The notes beneath the pieces are model-generated. The model was given only the letters and a program-made list of their open reading frames with translations, was not told the DNA's origin and made no database searches. Positions 7,527-16,512 of a DNA stretch of 56,708 nt are shown piece by piece (within the stretch, counting starts at the first letter, position 1; the number at the start of each line of letters is the position of its first letter). The DNA lies in assembly GCA_012517205.1 (NCBI GenBank), contig JAAYVL010000082.1, positions 1 to 56,708 on the forward strand. The letters are read 5' to 3'. Origin of the DNA: Verrucomicrobiota bacterium. Its GTDB lineage: Bacteria > Verrucomicrobiota > Verrucomicrobiia > Limisphaerales > UBA8199. The translations under genes were made by a program, and so were the position numbers.

Positions 7527-8564
7527 TTATTCGCGCACGCGCACCAGCGTCTTCACCGCCCGGTTGCCGGCGGCCATGGAGCGAAACAGCAGGGGCAGTT
7601 CGCTGAGCGCGCATTCGCCGTCCACAAAATCATCCGCGCGCACCACGCCGGCCTCGATGAACTCCAGGGCGCGCCGCACCGTGCGCGGCGTGTGATGGAA
7701 GCTGGCCCGCAGCGTGAGGTTGGCGTAGTGGATGAGCGAGGTGTCGAGCGTCAGGGTGGTGCCGGCCGGGCAGCCGCCGAAAAAGTTCACCGTGCCGCCC
7801 TTGCGCACCAGCCGCACGGCGGCGGCCCAGGTCTCGGGCTTGCCGACGGCCTCGATGACGGCGTCGAACCTCGTTCCGGAAGCCAGGACGGCTTCCAGGC
7901 CGGCCGGGCCTTCGATGCTCGGGAGCAGGTCCGCGCCGAGGCGCTGCGCGGTTTCCAGGCGTTTTTTTCCCCGGCCGGCGACGCTCACCTGGCAGCCCAG
8001 GTGTTTGGCCAGCGCGACAAACATCAGGCCGATGGGCCCGGCGCCGATGACCAGCACCCGCTGGCCCGCGCGCAACTGCGCGTCTTCGACCCCCAACACC
8101 ACGCACGCCAGCGGCTCGACCAGCGCCGCGTCGGCGAAGTCGGTCTCCGGCTTGAGGCGCAGCAGGTTTTTCTGCACGATCCGCGCCGGCACGACGATGG
8201 AGCGGGCGTAGGCGCCGTTCAGGAACAGCAGGTCGTCGCACAGGTTTTCCTGCCGCTGGTGGCAATAGAAACACTGGCCGCAGGGGGCGGAATTGGCCAC
8301 CGCCACCCGGTCTCCCACGCGCCAGCCCGCCACCTCCGGCGCCACTTCCGCAATGGCGCCCGAAAACTCGTGCCCGAAGCGGGTGGGCGGGATCAGCATT
8401 TTGGCATGGTAGCCGCGCTTAAAGACTTTCAGGTCGGTGCCGCAGGTCAGCGCGGCTTCGATCTGCACCCGCACCTCGCCCGCTTGCAGCGGCGGTGAGG
8501 GGACGTGCTCCACCTGCATTTCTTCCTTGCCGCGCAGAACAACTGCTTTCATCGCTGGGTTCAT
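7527..8564 (-). CDS. Zinc-dependent alcohol/polyol dehydrogenase (MDR family)
   Basis: 345 residues, a normal medium-chain dehydrogenase length. The catalytic zinc ligands are visible as Cys41 (TCGTD) and His65-Glu66 (GHE). The structural zinc site is Cys95, Cys98, Cys101 and Cys109. The Rossmann nucleotide-binding motif GAGPIG lies near residues 175-180. The overall pattern resembles sorbitol/threonine dehydrogenase-like NAD(P)-dependent enzymes that oxidise a secondary alcohol of a sugar or amino acid. Substrate cannot be assigned. It is followed by other minus-strand genes, with a 93-bp gap from the muramidase-like gene upstream of it. A second in-frame ATG at codon 5 is an equally plausible start. 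Confidence 0.88.
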   Translation of the reverse strand: MNPAMKAVVLRGKEEMQVEHVPSPPLQAGEVRVQIEAALTCGTDLKVFKRGYHAKMLIPPTRFGHEFSGAIAEVAPEVAGWRVGDRVAVANSAPCGQCFYCHQRQENLCDDLLFLNGAYARSIVVPARIVQKNLLRLKPETDFADAALVEPLACVVLGVEDAQLRAGQRVLVIGAGPIGLMFVALAKHLGCQVSVAGRGKKRLETAQRLGADLLPSIEGPAGLEAVLASGTRFDAVIEAVGKPETWAAAVRLVRKGGTVNFFGGCPAGTTLTLDTSLIHYANLTLRASFHHTPRTVRRALEFIEAGVVRADDFVDGECALSELPLLFRSMAAGNRAVKTLVRVRE

Positions 8565-8657
8565 CAGGATTCGGGCGGGATCGCCGGTCGCCGCAACGCC
8601 CGGCCCCCACGGCCGGCCGTCGGAACGCCCGGGGCGCCCGCGCTCCGGGGAACGGGG

Positions 8658-9605
8658 TCAGGCGGAATCGGAACGGGTGAGCCGGCGCTTCAGCAGAAAG
8701 CTGGCCGCCACGACCACCACGACCGCCAGGATAATCCACCACGGCTTGATGGATTTTTGGGCGGGGGGCGGCGGCGTGATTTCCTCGTCCATCACCGCTT
8801 CCGGTTTGGGCTGGGGATGGGAGGACAGTTTCGGCCTGGGCGGGGCTTCGGCGGGCGCTTCGTCCGCCTGCGCGGCGGCTTGTTTCGCCTCTTCCTCGGC
8901 GACGATGCGGCGGGTTTCCTCGCGGATGGGGTCCAGGTTGACCGGGCGGCCATCCCACTCGATGCCGTATTGGTGATAGCCCTGGCTCATAAACACGTAA
9001 ACATCCAGCGCGTGCCGGGCGTTGAGGTCTGGCTCCGGGATGCCGCAATACTTGCGGATGGCATAGCGCCAGCTTTCGATGTCCGCCTCGGTCGTTCCCT
9101 CCGGCTTCGGATTGGCGTCGTAGTGCTGGCGCAGCAGGGCCGCGCCGCCGCGGATATTCTGGTAGGGATCGTTCTTCAATTCCTCGGGCGTCTTGCCAAT
9201 CAGCGCCGCCGCTTCCAGCAGGCTGTGCCCGAAATACTTGTTGTCCCAAAGCGACATGATGCCGTAGGGCCGCGGCATGCCGTTTTTCGGCGATTCGGTT
9301 TCGCCGGGCGGCCAGGTCAGGTGCTCCCAGCGCGTCTCGGCAAAGGCCACGGCTTTGAGAATGTCCGCCGGCACGTTGAATTCCTTTGCCGCGGCCTCGA
9401 ACAAAGCCGGGTAGTTCGCCGCTTTCATCCGGGCGGTAAACTCGGCAATCGCCTGCTCGCGCCGCATGTCTTCTTCCGCTGTGGCGGGATCCACGCTGAC
9501 CACCGTTTCCACATTCTCCGAGCCCGGCACCGGCTTATCGGAACCCAGCAACGGCCCGACCGCGCCGGCCGCGCAGGCGAGGAACACACACACGGTTCTT
9601 TTCAT
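8658..9605 (-). CDS. Membrane-anchored lysozyme-like (transglycosylase-type) protein
   Basis: 315 residues from ATG at 9605. A basic N-terminus plus CVFLACAAGAVGPLLG forms a signal peptide. Residues 65-235 resemble the lysozyme-like/SLT fold: putative catalytic Glu90 in FAETRW, PYGIMSL near 112 and QNIRGGAALLRQHY near 155. This resembles the Glu, G-x-M and N-x-x-x-G motifs of lytic transglycosylases. A Pro/Ala/Glu linker (about 240-280) leads to a C-terminal membrane helix (WWIILAVVVVVAASFLL) ending in basic residues, so the domain should be tethered in the periplasm by its C-terminus. It probably cleaves peptidoglycan glycan strands; the exact reaction is inferred. Confidence 0.75.
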   Translation of the reverse strand: MKRTVCVFLACAAGAVGPLLGSDKPVPGSENVETVVSVDPATAEEDMRREQAIAEFTARMKAANYPALFEAAAKEFNVPADILKAVAFAETRWEHLTWPPGETESPKNGMPRPYGIMSLWDNKYFGHSLLEAAALIGKTPEELKNDPYQNIRGGAALLRQHYDANPKPEGTTEADIESWRYAIRKYCGIPEPDLNARHALDVYVFMSQGYHQYGIEWDGRPVNLDPIREETRRIVAEEEAKQAAAQADEAPAEAPPRPKLSSHPQPKPEAVMDEEITPPPPAQKSIKPWWIILAVVVVVAASFLLKRRLTRSDSA

Positions 9606-9736
9606 AACTAAGCTTCGTTTCCAAACTACCGCCTCCGGGAAGAAAGAACAGCCCTTTTTTTGGGCGGCCCGCACCCCGCTTTGAGCCGCCGGGCCGGGGC
9701 GGGCGCTTCCGGCGGAAAGGTGCGGCGGCGGGCGGG

Positions 9737-12268
9737 TCAGAGGCGGGGCGGGCTGCGGGTGACGCCGAGCTGGTTGAGCAGCTTCAACTCGCGGCTGATT
9801 TGCGCGGCGGAAATCTCGCCGCGAAGCAGTTGGCGATACAGCGCGATGGCGCGGCTGGCCTGGGCCGGGGATTCGTCCAGGAATTCGAGGCGGAAGTGGC
9901 GCGCGCCCAGCGCCTGCAGGCGCGCGACATACTCGGCGCCTGTCTGGGCGCGGGCGTTGAAGACGGTGTTGCGGCAGCCGGCGTCGGCCTTGACCGGGTG
10001 CTCCGCGCCGACGCGGTCCCGCAGTTTGACTTCCCGCGTATCGCAGGGGCGGCCGCAGGTTCGGTAATCGGCGCTGGAGGTGAGGAAGGCGCAAAAGACG
10101 CAGTGCTCCATGTGGAACATGGGCATGTGCTGGTGAATGGTTATCTCGAACCACTCCGGCGGCGCGCCGCGCAGGAGGGCGGCCAGTTGCGCGGCGTTCA
10201 GATCATACGAGGCGGTGATCCGCTCCAGGCCGAACTGGCGCTGGAAGTAGTCGGCGGCCAGCCGGTTGGCGATGTTGAGCGAGTAGTCGCCGACGCACCG
10301 GTCGCGCGCGAAGAAGCGCAAATGGTCGTAATTGCGGACCAGGTAGCCGTCGGCTTCGCTGGCGCGGACCTGCCGCAGCGTCCATTCTTCTCCCGCTTTG
10401 AAAATCCGCGGCGGGGCGGCGAAGATTTCCACCCGCCGGCCCGTGGCGGCCGCATGGCGGCGCGCCGCCGCGACGGCCTCCCGATACTTTTTCAGGTCTT
10501 CCCATTCACAATACACCGTCTCCACCCCGGCGTGCAGCGCGGCATCCAGTTGCGCCTGGCTGCGCACCAGGACGATCAGATGCGGCGGCGCGCCGGGCGG
10601 GGCGGGCGGGGGGGCGGCGTTGGCGCGCGCGGCGTCCGGCGCGTCGTTCCGCAGGGTCCACTGCCGGGGCCGGGCGCGCCGGGCGTCCAGTTGCCGCACA
10701 GCCTCGCGGCGCAGGCGGTTGAGCTCGCTGACGGGCAGCACCACTTCGCCGGCCAGTGAATTCTGCAGCGCGTCCAGGCGGAATGCCGTTCCGCCCAGGC
10801 GGCCGAGTTGGGCCTGCAGCCGGGGGGTGGTCAGCGGCTGGCTTTGCGCCCGCGCCAGCGGCATCGCCGAGGCCAGGCGGACTTCATGCCCCAGTTCGTC
10901 CTGGACGATGAGGGTGAGCGGTTGGCCGGCGGCGCCGCGGGCTTCCATCCGGAGGGGGCGCTGGAACCGCGGGGCATCGCCGGCATAGCTCTGCCGCAGC
11001 GCCCGGTCCAGCTCCGGGTCGCTGGTTTTCCATAGTTTATCCCCGGCATGGATGCGCCGGAAATCAAGGTCGCCCCGGCCAAAGCGCAGTTCCGCCAGCC
11101 GGCCATTCTCCGGCCCGCGACCCGCGCGGCGCACGTCATAAACCCGGCCGCCCTGCTCGTCCTGCTCGGGGCAGCCGGCATCAAAGACCACGCCATCGCC
11201 GGGCTTGAGCGGGGCCTGGAGTTCGACCCAGACGCGCTCGCCTTCCCGGCGCGCCACCGGGCCCAGGAAGACGCCGCGCTTTTTGCCGAAGCGGCCATGC
11301 ACGAGTTGCTGGTGGTGGGTTCCCCGGAACCAGCCGGTATGCAGGCCGCGGGAGAAGGCCATCTCCATGCCATAGCGATCGGCGCGGGTGATCCGTCCGT
11401 CGCCGCCCCCCTGGTCCAGAGCGCGGCGATAGATGCGGGTGATGTTGGCCACGTATTCAGGTGATTTGAGGCGGCCCTCGATCTTAAGCGAGGCCACGCC
11501 GAGCCGCACCAGTTCGGGCAGCACTTCCAGCCCGGCCAGGTCTTGCGGGCTGAGCAGGTATTTCCGGTCGCCCAGCGCGACCCGCTGGCCGTCGGCCACC
11601 AGTTCATACGGCAGGCGGCAGGCCTGCGCGCATTCGCCGCGGTTGGCCGAGCGCCCGCCCAGGGCCTCGCTCGTCAGGCATTGGCCCGAGTAGGCCACGC
11701 ACAGCGCGCCGTGGATGAAAACCTCCAGTGGCAGCGGCGGCAGCCCCGCCGGCGGCGTCCGCAGGGCCGCGATTTCCGGCAGCGAGCACTCGCGCGCAAG
11801 CACGACCCGGTTGGCGCCCAGCGCGCGCGCGAACTCCAATCCGGCGGCGCTGGTAATGGTCATTTGGGTGGAGACGTGGATGGGGAAGTCGGGCGAGTGC
11901 TGGCGGATCAGGCGGACCATGCCCACATCCTGCACCACCGCGGCATCCACCCCGGCGGAGATCATGGCCCGCACGTATTGCTCCGCCGCGGCCAGCTCGT
12001 CCTCGAAGACCAGGATGTTGAACGTCAGATAGCCCCGCACGCCCCGCCGGTGCAGAAACTCCATGAGCTGGGGCAAATCGGCTTCGGTGAAATTGTTGGC
12101 CCGCATCCGGGCGTTGAACTTCTCCAGCCCGAAGTAAATGGCATCCGCCCCGTTCTCGACCGCGGCCCGGGCGCACTCCCAATCTCCCGCCGGGGCGAGC
12201 AGCTCGGGCAGGCGGCCGGGCGGACCGGGGTTCGGCGCCCCCTCGGAATGGTTCGGGCGGTTCTGCAT
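9737..12268 (-). CDS. Peptidase U32 family protein, RlhA/TrhP-type RNA hydroxylase
   Basis: 843 residues. The N-terminal domain starts LPELLAPAGDWECARAAVEN, the hallmark U32 beginning (LLAPAG). It continues through the signature EVFIHGALCVAYSGQC and a second Cys pair (GECAQAC). Together these Cys residues can hold an iron-sulfur cluster. A DUF3656-like middle domain and a second Cys-containing C-terminal segment (CVFC...CGRPC) follow. Characterised bacterial members with this layout (RlhA on 23S rRNA, TrhP/TrhO-pathway on tRNA) perform prephenate-dependent RNA hydroxylation rather than proteolysis. The protein is longer than E. coli RlhA (about 650 residues), by an extended C-terminal half. 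It is cytoplasmic and apparently not in an obvious operon. Confidence 0.85.
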   Translation of the reverse strand: MQNRPNHSEGAPNPGPPGRLPELLAPAGDWECARAAVENGADAIYFGLEKFNARMRANNFTEADLPQLMEFLHRRGVRGYLTFNILVFEDELAAAEQYVRAMISAGVDAAVVQDVGMVRLIRQHSPDFPIHVSTQMTITSAAGLEFARALGANRVVLARECSLPEIAALRTPPAGLPPLPLEVFIHGALCVAYSGQCLTSEALGGRSANRGECAQACRLPYELVADGQRVALGDRKYLLSPQDLAGLEVLPELVRLGVASLKIEGRLKSPEYVANITRIYRRALDQGGGDGRITRADRYGMEMAFSRGLHTGWFRGTHHQQLVHGRFGKKRGVFLGPVARREGERVWVELQAPLKPGDGVVFDAGCPEQDEQGGRVYDVRRAGRGPENGRLAELRFGRGDLDFRRIHAGDKLWKTSDPELDRALRQSYAGDAPRFQRPLRMEARGAAGQPLTLIVQDELGHEVRLASAMPLARAQSQPLTTPRLQAQLGRLGGTAFRLDALQNSLAGEVVLPVSELNRLRREAVRQLDARRARPRQWTLRNDAPDAARANAAPPPAPPGAPPHLIVLVRSQAQLDAALHAGVETVYCEWEDLKKYREAVAAARRHAAATGRRVEIFAAPPRIFKAGEEWTLRQVRASEADGYLVRNYDHLRFFARDRCVGDYSLNIANRLAADYFQRQFGLERITASYDLNAAQLAALLRGAPPEWFEITIHQHMPMFHMEHCVFCAFLTSSADYRTCGRPCDTREVKLRDRVGAEHPVKADAGCRNTVFNARAQTGAEYVARLQALGARHFRLEFLDESPAQASRAIALYRQLLRGEISAAQISRELKLLNQLGVTRSPPRL

Positions 12269-12312
12269 CAGTCAGGCAAAAGTTAACCCCTCCGCCGCCG
12301 GGGGACAAAGGC

Positions 12313-13746
12313 TTATTTGCAGTCGCGGCCGGAGTTGGGGCGGGCGCGTCCGACGCGATGTCCTTTCCAGCCATAGAGGGCGACGCCGGCAAACGCCAGC
12401 AAAGGCACGATCAGGGCGAACTGCAGGCTGTGGGTGAGGTCGGCCATGCCGCCCAGGAGGGGTGGCAGGACGCCGCCGCCGAGAATGCCCATGACCAGCC
12501 AGGCCGAGGCCTGGCCCTGGTAAAGGCCGGTGCCTTCCAGGGCGAGCGCGAAGGTGTTGGGCCAGCCGATGGAGGCAAACAGCCCGACGCCCACCACGCA
12601 CCACAGGGCCAGGCGCCCGCCAGCCAGAAGGGCGACGAACAGCAGCGCGGCGGCCATGGCCGAGAAGAGCAGCAGCGTCCGGCCCGCGCGCGCCCGGCTG
12701 AACTGAAACAGCAGCCAGCACAGGGCTAAAAATGGCAAATACCCCCACACGGCCTCCCCGCCGCGCAGCCCCCATAGAACCAGGAAACCCGCCAGCGGGA
12801 AGGCCGCCAGCCAGAACTGCCGGCGGCGGGGCGGCAGCGCGCTCAGCGCCACGGCGCCCATGAACCGGCCAATGAGCAGGCCGCCCCAATACAGCGACAC
12901 GTAGGAGCTGGCTTCCAGTTCGGAGAGCCCGGCAATGCCGGGCTGGCCGAGGAAGTTGATGATCAGGCTTCCGACCGAGACCTCGCCGCCCACGTACAGG
13001 AAGAGCGCCACCCCGCCCAGCACGACATGCGGATATTTGAGCGCGCCCACGCCGCGCTCGATCCGGCCCCCGCCCACGCGCGGCAGGCGCAGGCGCCAAA
13101 ACACGGCCGCCAGGAGCAGCAGCGTCAGGCCAAACCAAAGGTAGGGCCGCTTGACCGATTCCGCCCCATGCGCTCCGCTCCGGGCGAAATAATCGAAGAT
13201 GAGATAGCCGCCCGCCAGCGGGCCGATCGTGGTGCCGACCGAGTTGAACGCTTCGGCCAGGTTCAACCGGCTGGCCGCCGTCCGTTCGGGGCCGAGGAGG
13301 GCGACGTAGGGATTGGCGGCGATTTGCAGCACGGCAAAGCCGAGGCCCACGATAAAGAGCGCGAGCAGAAACAGCGGATACGCCGGGGCGGAAGCCGCCG
13401 GCCAGAACAGCGCGCTGCCCGCCGCTGAAATCAGCAGCCCGAGCACCACGCCGTTCTGGTGCCCCATCCGCGCAAGCGGATCGCCCGCGAGGACGGAGGC
13501 CAGAAAGTAGAGCAGCGCGCCGGTGAAATAAGCGCCGAAGAAGGCCAGCGGCACCAGCATCGCCTGGAAGTAGCTCAACGCGAAGGCCGACTTGAAGCGC
13601 GGGATCAGCAGGTCGTTGCATACGGTCATGAACCCCCAGAGAAAGAAAAGCAGGACCATGATCGCAAACGGGCCGCGACAGGTCTGCTCCCGGGCTGGCG
13701 GCGCGGGGCCAGCCGCCGGGCCGGCGGAAGAGCGGGTCGTCGCCAT
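12313..13746 (-). CDS. MFS sugar transporter, FucP (fucose/glucose/galactose:H+ symporter) family
   Basis: 477 residues, about 12 membrane helices. The first helix contains LLFFLWGFMTVCNDLLIPRFK, the N-terminal pattern of the FucP/GluP family, with Asn-Asp in the substrate/proton pathway. LGFAVLQIAANPYVALLGP and RLNLAEAFNSVGTTIGPLAGGYL are further family signatures. It should import a hexose or deoxyhexose with protons across the inner membrane. The first 25 residues are an Ala/Pro-rich cytoplasmic extension. The APC-USP gene lies just upstream (30-bp gap on the same strand), so the two may share a transcript. The sugar is not determinable; the nearby Gmd (GDP-fucose precursor route) is only suggestive. 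Confidence 0.88.
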   Translation of the reverse strand: MATTRSSAGPAAGPAPPAREQTCRGPFAIMVLLFFLWGFMTVCNDLLIPRFKSAFALSYFQAMLVPLAFFGAYFTGALLYFLASVLAGDPLARMGHQNGVVLGLLISAAGSALFWPAASAPAYPLFLLALFIVGLGFAVLQIAANPYVALLGPERTAASRLNLAEAFNSVGTTIGPLAGGYLIFDYFARSGAHGAESVKRPYLWFGLTLLLLAAVFWRLRLPRVGGGRIERGVGALKYPHVVLGGVALFLYVGGEVSVGSLIINFLGQPGIAGLSELEASSYVSLYWGGLLIGRFMGAVALSALPPRRRQFWLAAFPLAGFLVLWGLRGGEAVWGYLPFLALCWLLFQFSRARAGRTLLLFSAMAAALLFVALLAGGRLALWCVVGVGLFASIGWPNTFALALEGTGLYQGQASAWLVMGILGGGVLPPLLGGMADLTHSLQFALIVPLLAFAGVALYGWKGHRVGRARPNSGRDCK

Positions 13747-13776
13747 GGCGGACGGCTCAGGGCAGGGCGGGCCGCG

Positions 13777-15519
13777 CTACCCGATGACTATCAGGTGCAT
13801 GGACTCGGGCAGGTTGGCCGCGACGCGGGCGACGACGTTGCCTTTGAGGAGATGGACGAGGGCAGCGCGGCGGCTGCCGCCGAGCACGACGGTGTCCACG
13901 CCAAACGTCGCGGCAATGTCAATGATGGTATCCGCCGGGGAATCGCTGATGCTGTAGAGCTTGCTGACCTGCACATCGCCGGCCTCGGCCCCGAGGCGGG
14001 TAAAGAGGGCCTTGGCGGCCGGGTCTTTCTGCCAGTTGCCGCTCATGCCCGTCTTTACCGCGATTTCGCGGATATAGAGCACGAGCAGCCGGGAGCCGCG
14101 CACGCGGCTTTCTTCCAGGGCGAACTGGAGGGCGGGAGTCCAGCCGCGGGCGGCGACCAGGATGAGCTGGCCGATGAATTGGCCGGACACCGGCCGGGGG
14201 CCGGGAACCGGGGCGGGCGCGGAAACTTCCGGGGGCAGGAAATGCCGGCGGGCAAGCTGCCGGATGGCAAACCCCACCGCCAGCACCATCACCACGAAAA
14301 CCAGGGCCCGCGGTTTGTGGAGCGCGATGGTCACCCAGATTGCCGCCAGGAGCAGGATCGTCAGCTTCATGACCAGGCGCTGCCGGTCGGTCAGGGGCAG
14401 CGTCCGGGCAAAGGCGCAACTGCCGACGTCCAGCACAATGGCGCCGACCACGCCGATGGCGTAAAGGCTGGACAGGGCTTCGACCGAATCATTGAGGTCC
14501 AGCACGATGACCGGCAGAATGGTGGCGGCGATCAGGGCGACCCAGGGCACGCCAAAGCGGTTGAGCTGGACGAAGGTGTGGGGCAGTTCGCGATCATGCG
14601 CCATGACATACAGCAGCGCTACCATGCCGCCGATGGCGGTGTTCACCGCTGACAGGAGCAGCAAGGCGAAGACCCAGCCCACCACCTTGCCAAACCACGG
14701 CCCCACAAAGATTTCCCCCATGAACCGGAGCATATCCTCCCGGTGCGCCGCCAGTTGATCCTCGCCCACCGGCAGGCACATGGCCAGCAAACTGAGGGCA
14801 GCCGTGGCGATAACCACCTCCAGCATGACCGCCGTGACCGCGCGCCGGGAGGCTATGCGCACGGATGGCTTGTCCACCGTGGCGCCGGGGTCCAGTTTCA
14901 TGACCCCCGTGCTGCTGGCCGCGGCCTCGACGCCCGAGAGGGCGAGGATCATGCCCACAAACGCCACCCAGTTGGGAAGCAGCCCTCCCGACGGCGCGCG
15001 GGCATGGAACTGACCCAGGTGCGGCAGGCCGGCGCCGATCAGGACGATCACCACGGCAACGACCGGCAGCGCCAGCCAGATCGCCAGACTGCCCGCGTGC
15101 TTGGGCCCGAAGAAGTTCATGGCGCCAATAAGGAAGATGGCGGAGATGGCCCATTTCTTGGCTTCGACCTGGTCGAAGCCAAGGTAGTGAAAAGCGTCCA
15201 GGCAGCTCAGCGAGGCCGTGACGATGAAATCGGCCAACAACAGCAATCCCCCCGCCATCGCCAGCCGCCGCGAGTGCAAGCCCGCCGCGGTATAAACCCC
15301 GCCCCCATTCGCAAAGCAGCGGCACACCCAGATGTAGTTGATGCCAACAATGGCCGTGACCAGGCAGACGGCCAGCAAGTGGGGCAGCGCCGCAAAACCC
15401 ACCGCCGCAACCCCCAGACCAATGACGTAGGCCTTGCTGGCACCCCAATCACCATAGAGCAACGCCCCTGCCCGAACCCACCCCACATTGCGCGGGCGCC
15501 CAATGGTACTGATTTCCAT
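13777..15519 (-). CDS. APC-superfamily permease fused to universal stress protein domain
   Basis: 580 residues. The N-terminal part (about 1-410) has some 12 hydrophobic helices of the amino acid-polyamine-organocation type. An early GDWGASKAYVIGLG replaces the usual G-S-G-I-F substrate motif and IGMILALSGVE-like helices follow. Residues about 430-580 form a cytoplasmic UspA-like domain. The ATP-binding loop G-G-S-R-R...LLKGNVV near 547-563 resembles G-2x-G-9x-G(S/T). Such fusions are thought to let nucleotide binding gate amino acid transport. The TonB and envelope genes lie across a 272-bp divergent gap. Substrate unknown. Confidence 0.82.
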   Translation of the reverse strand: MEISTIGRPRNVGWVRAGALLYGDWGASKAYVIGLGVAAVGFAALPHLLAVCLVTAIVGINYIWVCRCFANGGGVYTAAGLHSRRLAMAGGLLLLADFIVTASLSCLDAFHYLGFDQVEAKKWAISAIFLIGAMNFFGPKHAGSLAIWLALPVVAVVIVLIGAGLPHLGQFHARAPSGGLLPNWVAFVGMILALSGVEAAASSTGVMKLDPGATVDKPSVRIASRRAVTAVMLEVVIATAALSLLAMCLPVGEDQLAAHREDMLRFMGEIFVGPWFGKVVGWVFALLLLSAVNTAIGGMVALLYVMAHDRELPHTFVQLNRFGVPWVALIAATILPVIVLDLNDSVEALSSLYAIGVVGAIVLDVGSCAFARTLPLTDRQRLVMKLTILLLAAIWVTIALHKPRALVFVVMVLAVGFAIRQLARRHFLPPEVSAPAPVPGPRPVSGQFIGQLILVAARGWTPALQFALEESRVRGSRLLVLYIREIAVKTGMSGNWQKDPAAKALFTRLGAEAGDVQVSKLYSISDSPADTIIDIAATFGVDTVVLGGSRRAALVHLLKGNVVARVAANLPESMHLIVIG

Positions 15520-15791
15520 GACGCGGGTCTAAGGCCTGTTTGAGCCGGAATCCATCGGGGGTTTGCATAGCACCCCCTTTTTCGCATGGCAAGCCTGCTT
15601 TGACCGGTTTTGGCGCGGCGAGCGCCTCTCCGGTTTCCGTTCGCGGCCAAAAGCCGGAAGCGGGCGTTAGCGAAGGCGGTGCGGGCGGCCGGGGATTGCC
15701 GATGCGGCTTTCCCGGAAACCCGCGCGGCCCGGTCTTCCGTGCCGTGTTGAAACTTGTGCCGAGCCAGGTCTCCTCATAGGATATAATGAC

Positions 15792-16349
15792 ATGAGCATT
15801 ACCAGGAAGACTTTGGGCCGTATCGGCATGGGGAACTGGGTGATGGTCTGTCTTTTGTTCTGGAGTTATCCGGGGCGGGGTGAGGGGCTTCGATGGGAGT
15901 CGGTGGGGGTGCGGGGCGGGATTCCGGCGAATCAGGGTTGCCGGAATTTCAACCTGGCCCAGGTATTTGGTACCTGGCATCTGCCGCTGGAATGGTCTCT
16001 GGGCAAAGGATGGGACGTGCAGGGCCGGCTGGATTTATCGGGAGGCTGGCTGGGGGACCGCAAATATAATGCCGTGATTGGAAGCGTCGGGCCCAGCCTG
16101 GAGCTGCATCGGCAGCGCTGCCCGTTGTCGCTGACCGCCGGGGTAAGCCCCACGTATATCAGCCGCCATGATTTTGAGCTTCGCGACTTCGGCGCGGCCA
16201 TACAATTTACGTGCCACGCCGGCTTGAATTTGGACCTGGCCAGGCATTGGCGGCTTGGCTACCGCTGGCAGCACATGTCCAACGCGGGGCTGGCCGCGCC
16301 CAACCCGGGCCTGAATCTGCATGTTTTTGGCGTAAGCTTCCGCTTCTGA
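15792..16349 (+). CDS. Lipid A deacylase (PagL)-like outer-membrane beta-barrel
   Basis: 185 residues with a signal peptide (MGNWVMVCLLFWSY...GRGEG). The rest is alternating beta-barrel sequence ending in Phe (VFGVSFRF), as needed for outer-membrane insertion. The C-terminal block YRWQHMSNAGLAAPNPGLN matches the acyloxyacyl hydrolase/PagL family, with the catalytic His161 and Ser163 pair. The third catalytic residue (Glu, 12 residues after the Ser in PagL) falls on Asn175 here, so activity is uncertain. PagL removes the 3-O acyl chain of lipid A. The start at 15792 has AGGA at a suitable distance. A downstream ATG at 15828 is an alternative that leaves a shorter signal peptide. Confidence 0.72.
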   Translation: MSITRKTLGRIGMGNWVMVCLLFWSYPGRGEGLRWESVGVRGGIPANQGCRNFNLAQVFGTWHLPLEWSLGKGWDVQGRLDLSGGWLGDRKYNAVIGSVGPSLELHRQRCPLSLTAGVSPTYISRHDFELRDFGAAIQFTCHAGLNLDLARHWRLGYRWQHMSNAGLAAPNPGLNLHVFGVSFRF

Positions 16350-16512
16350 ATCAAGGCGCCGCGCTTGAACCGTCGCCGCCCGATCGCAGGCGCGCCGGGC
16401 CGGGCCGGGCTGGACGGGCTTGCGTGGCCGCCGCGGGGACTGACCTTGGCGCGCCGCGGCTCGATGGGGGGCGTCTTCGGAGGGGTTGGCGGTGGGCCGC
16501 TCCCGGCTGGAT

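Noticed and set aside
15783-15788. TATAAT before the PagL-like gene as -10 box
   Set aside because: It ends three bases before the ATG at 15792 with no -35 at a suitable distance; the overlapping AGGA is better explained as a ribosome-binding site, although a start at 15828 would revive it.
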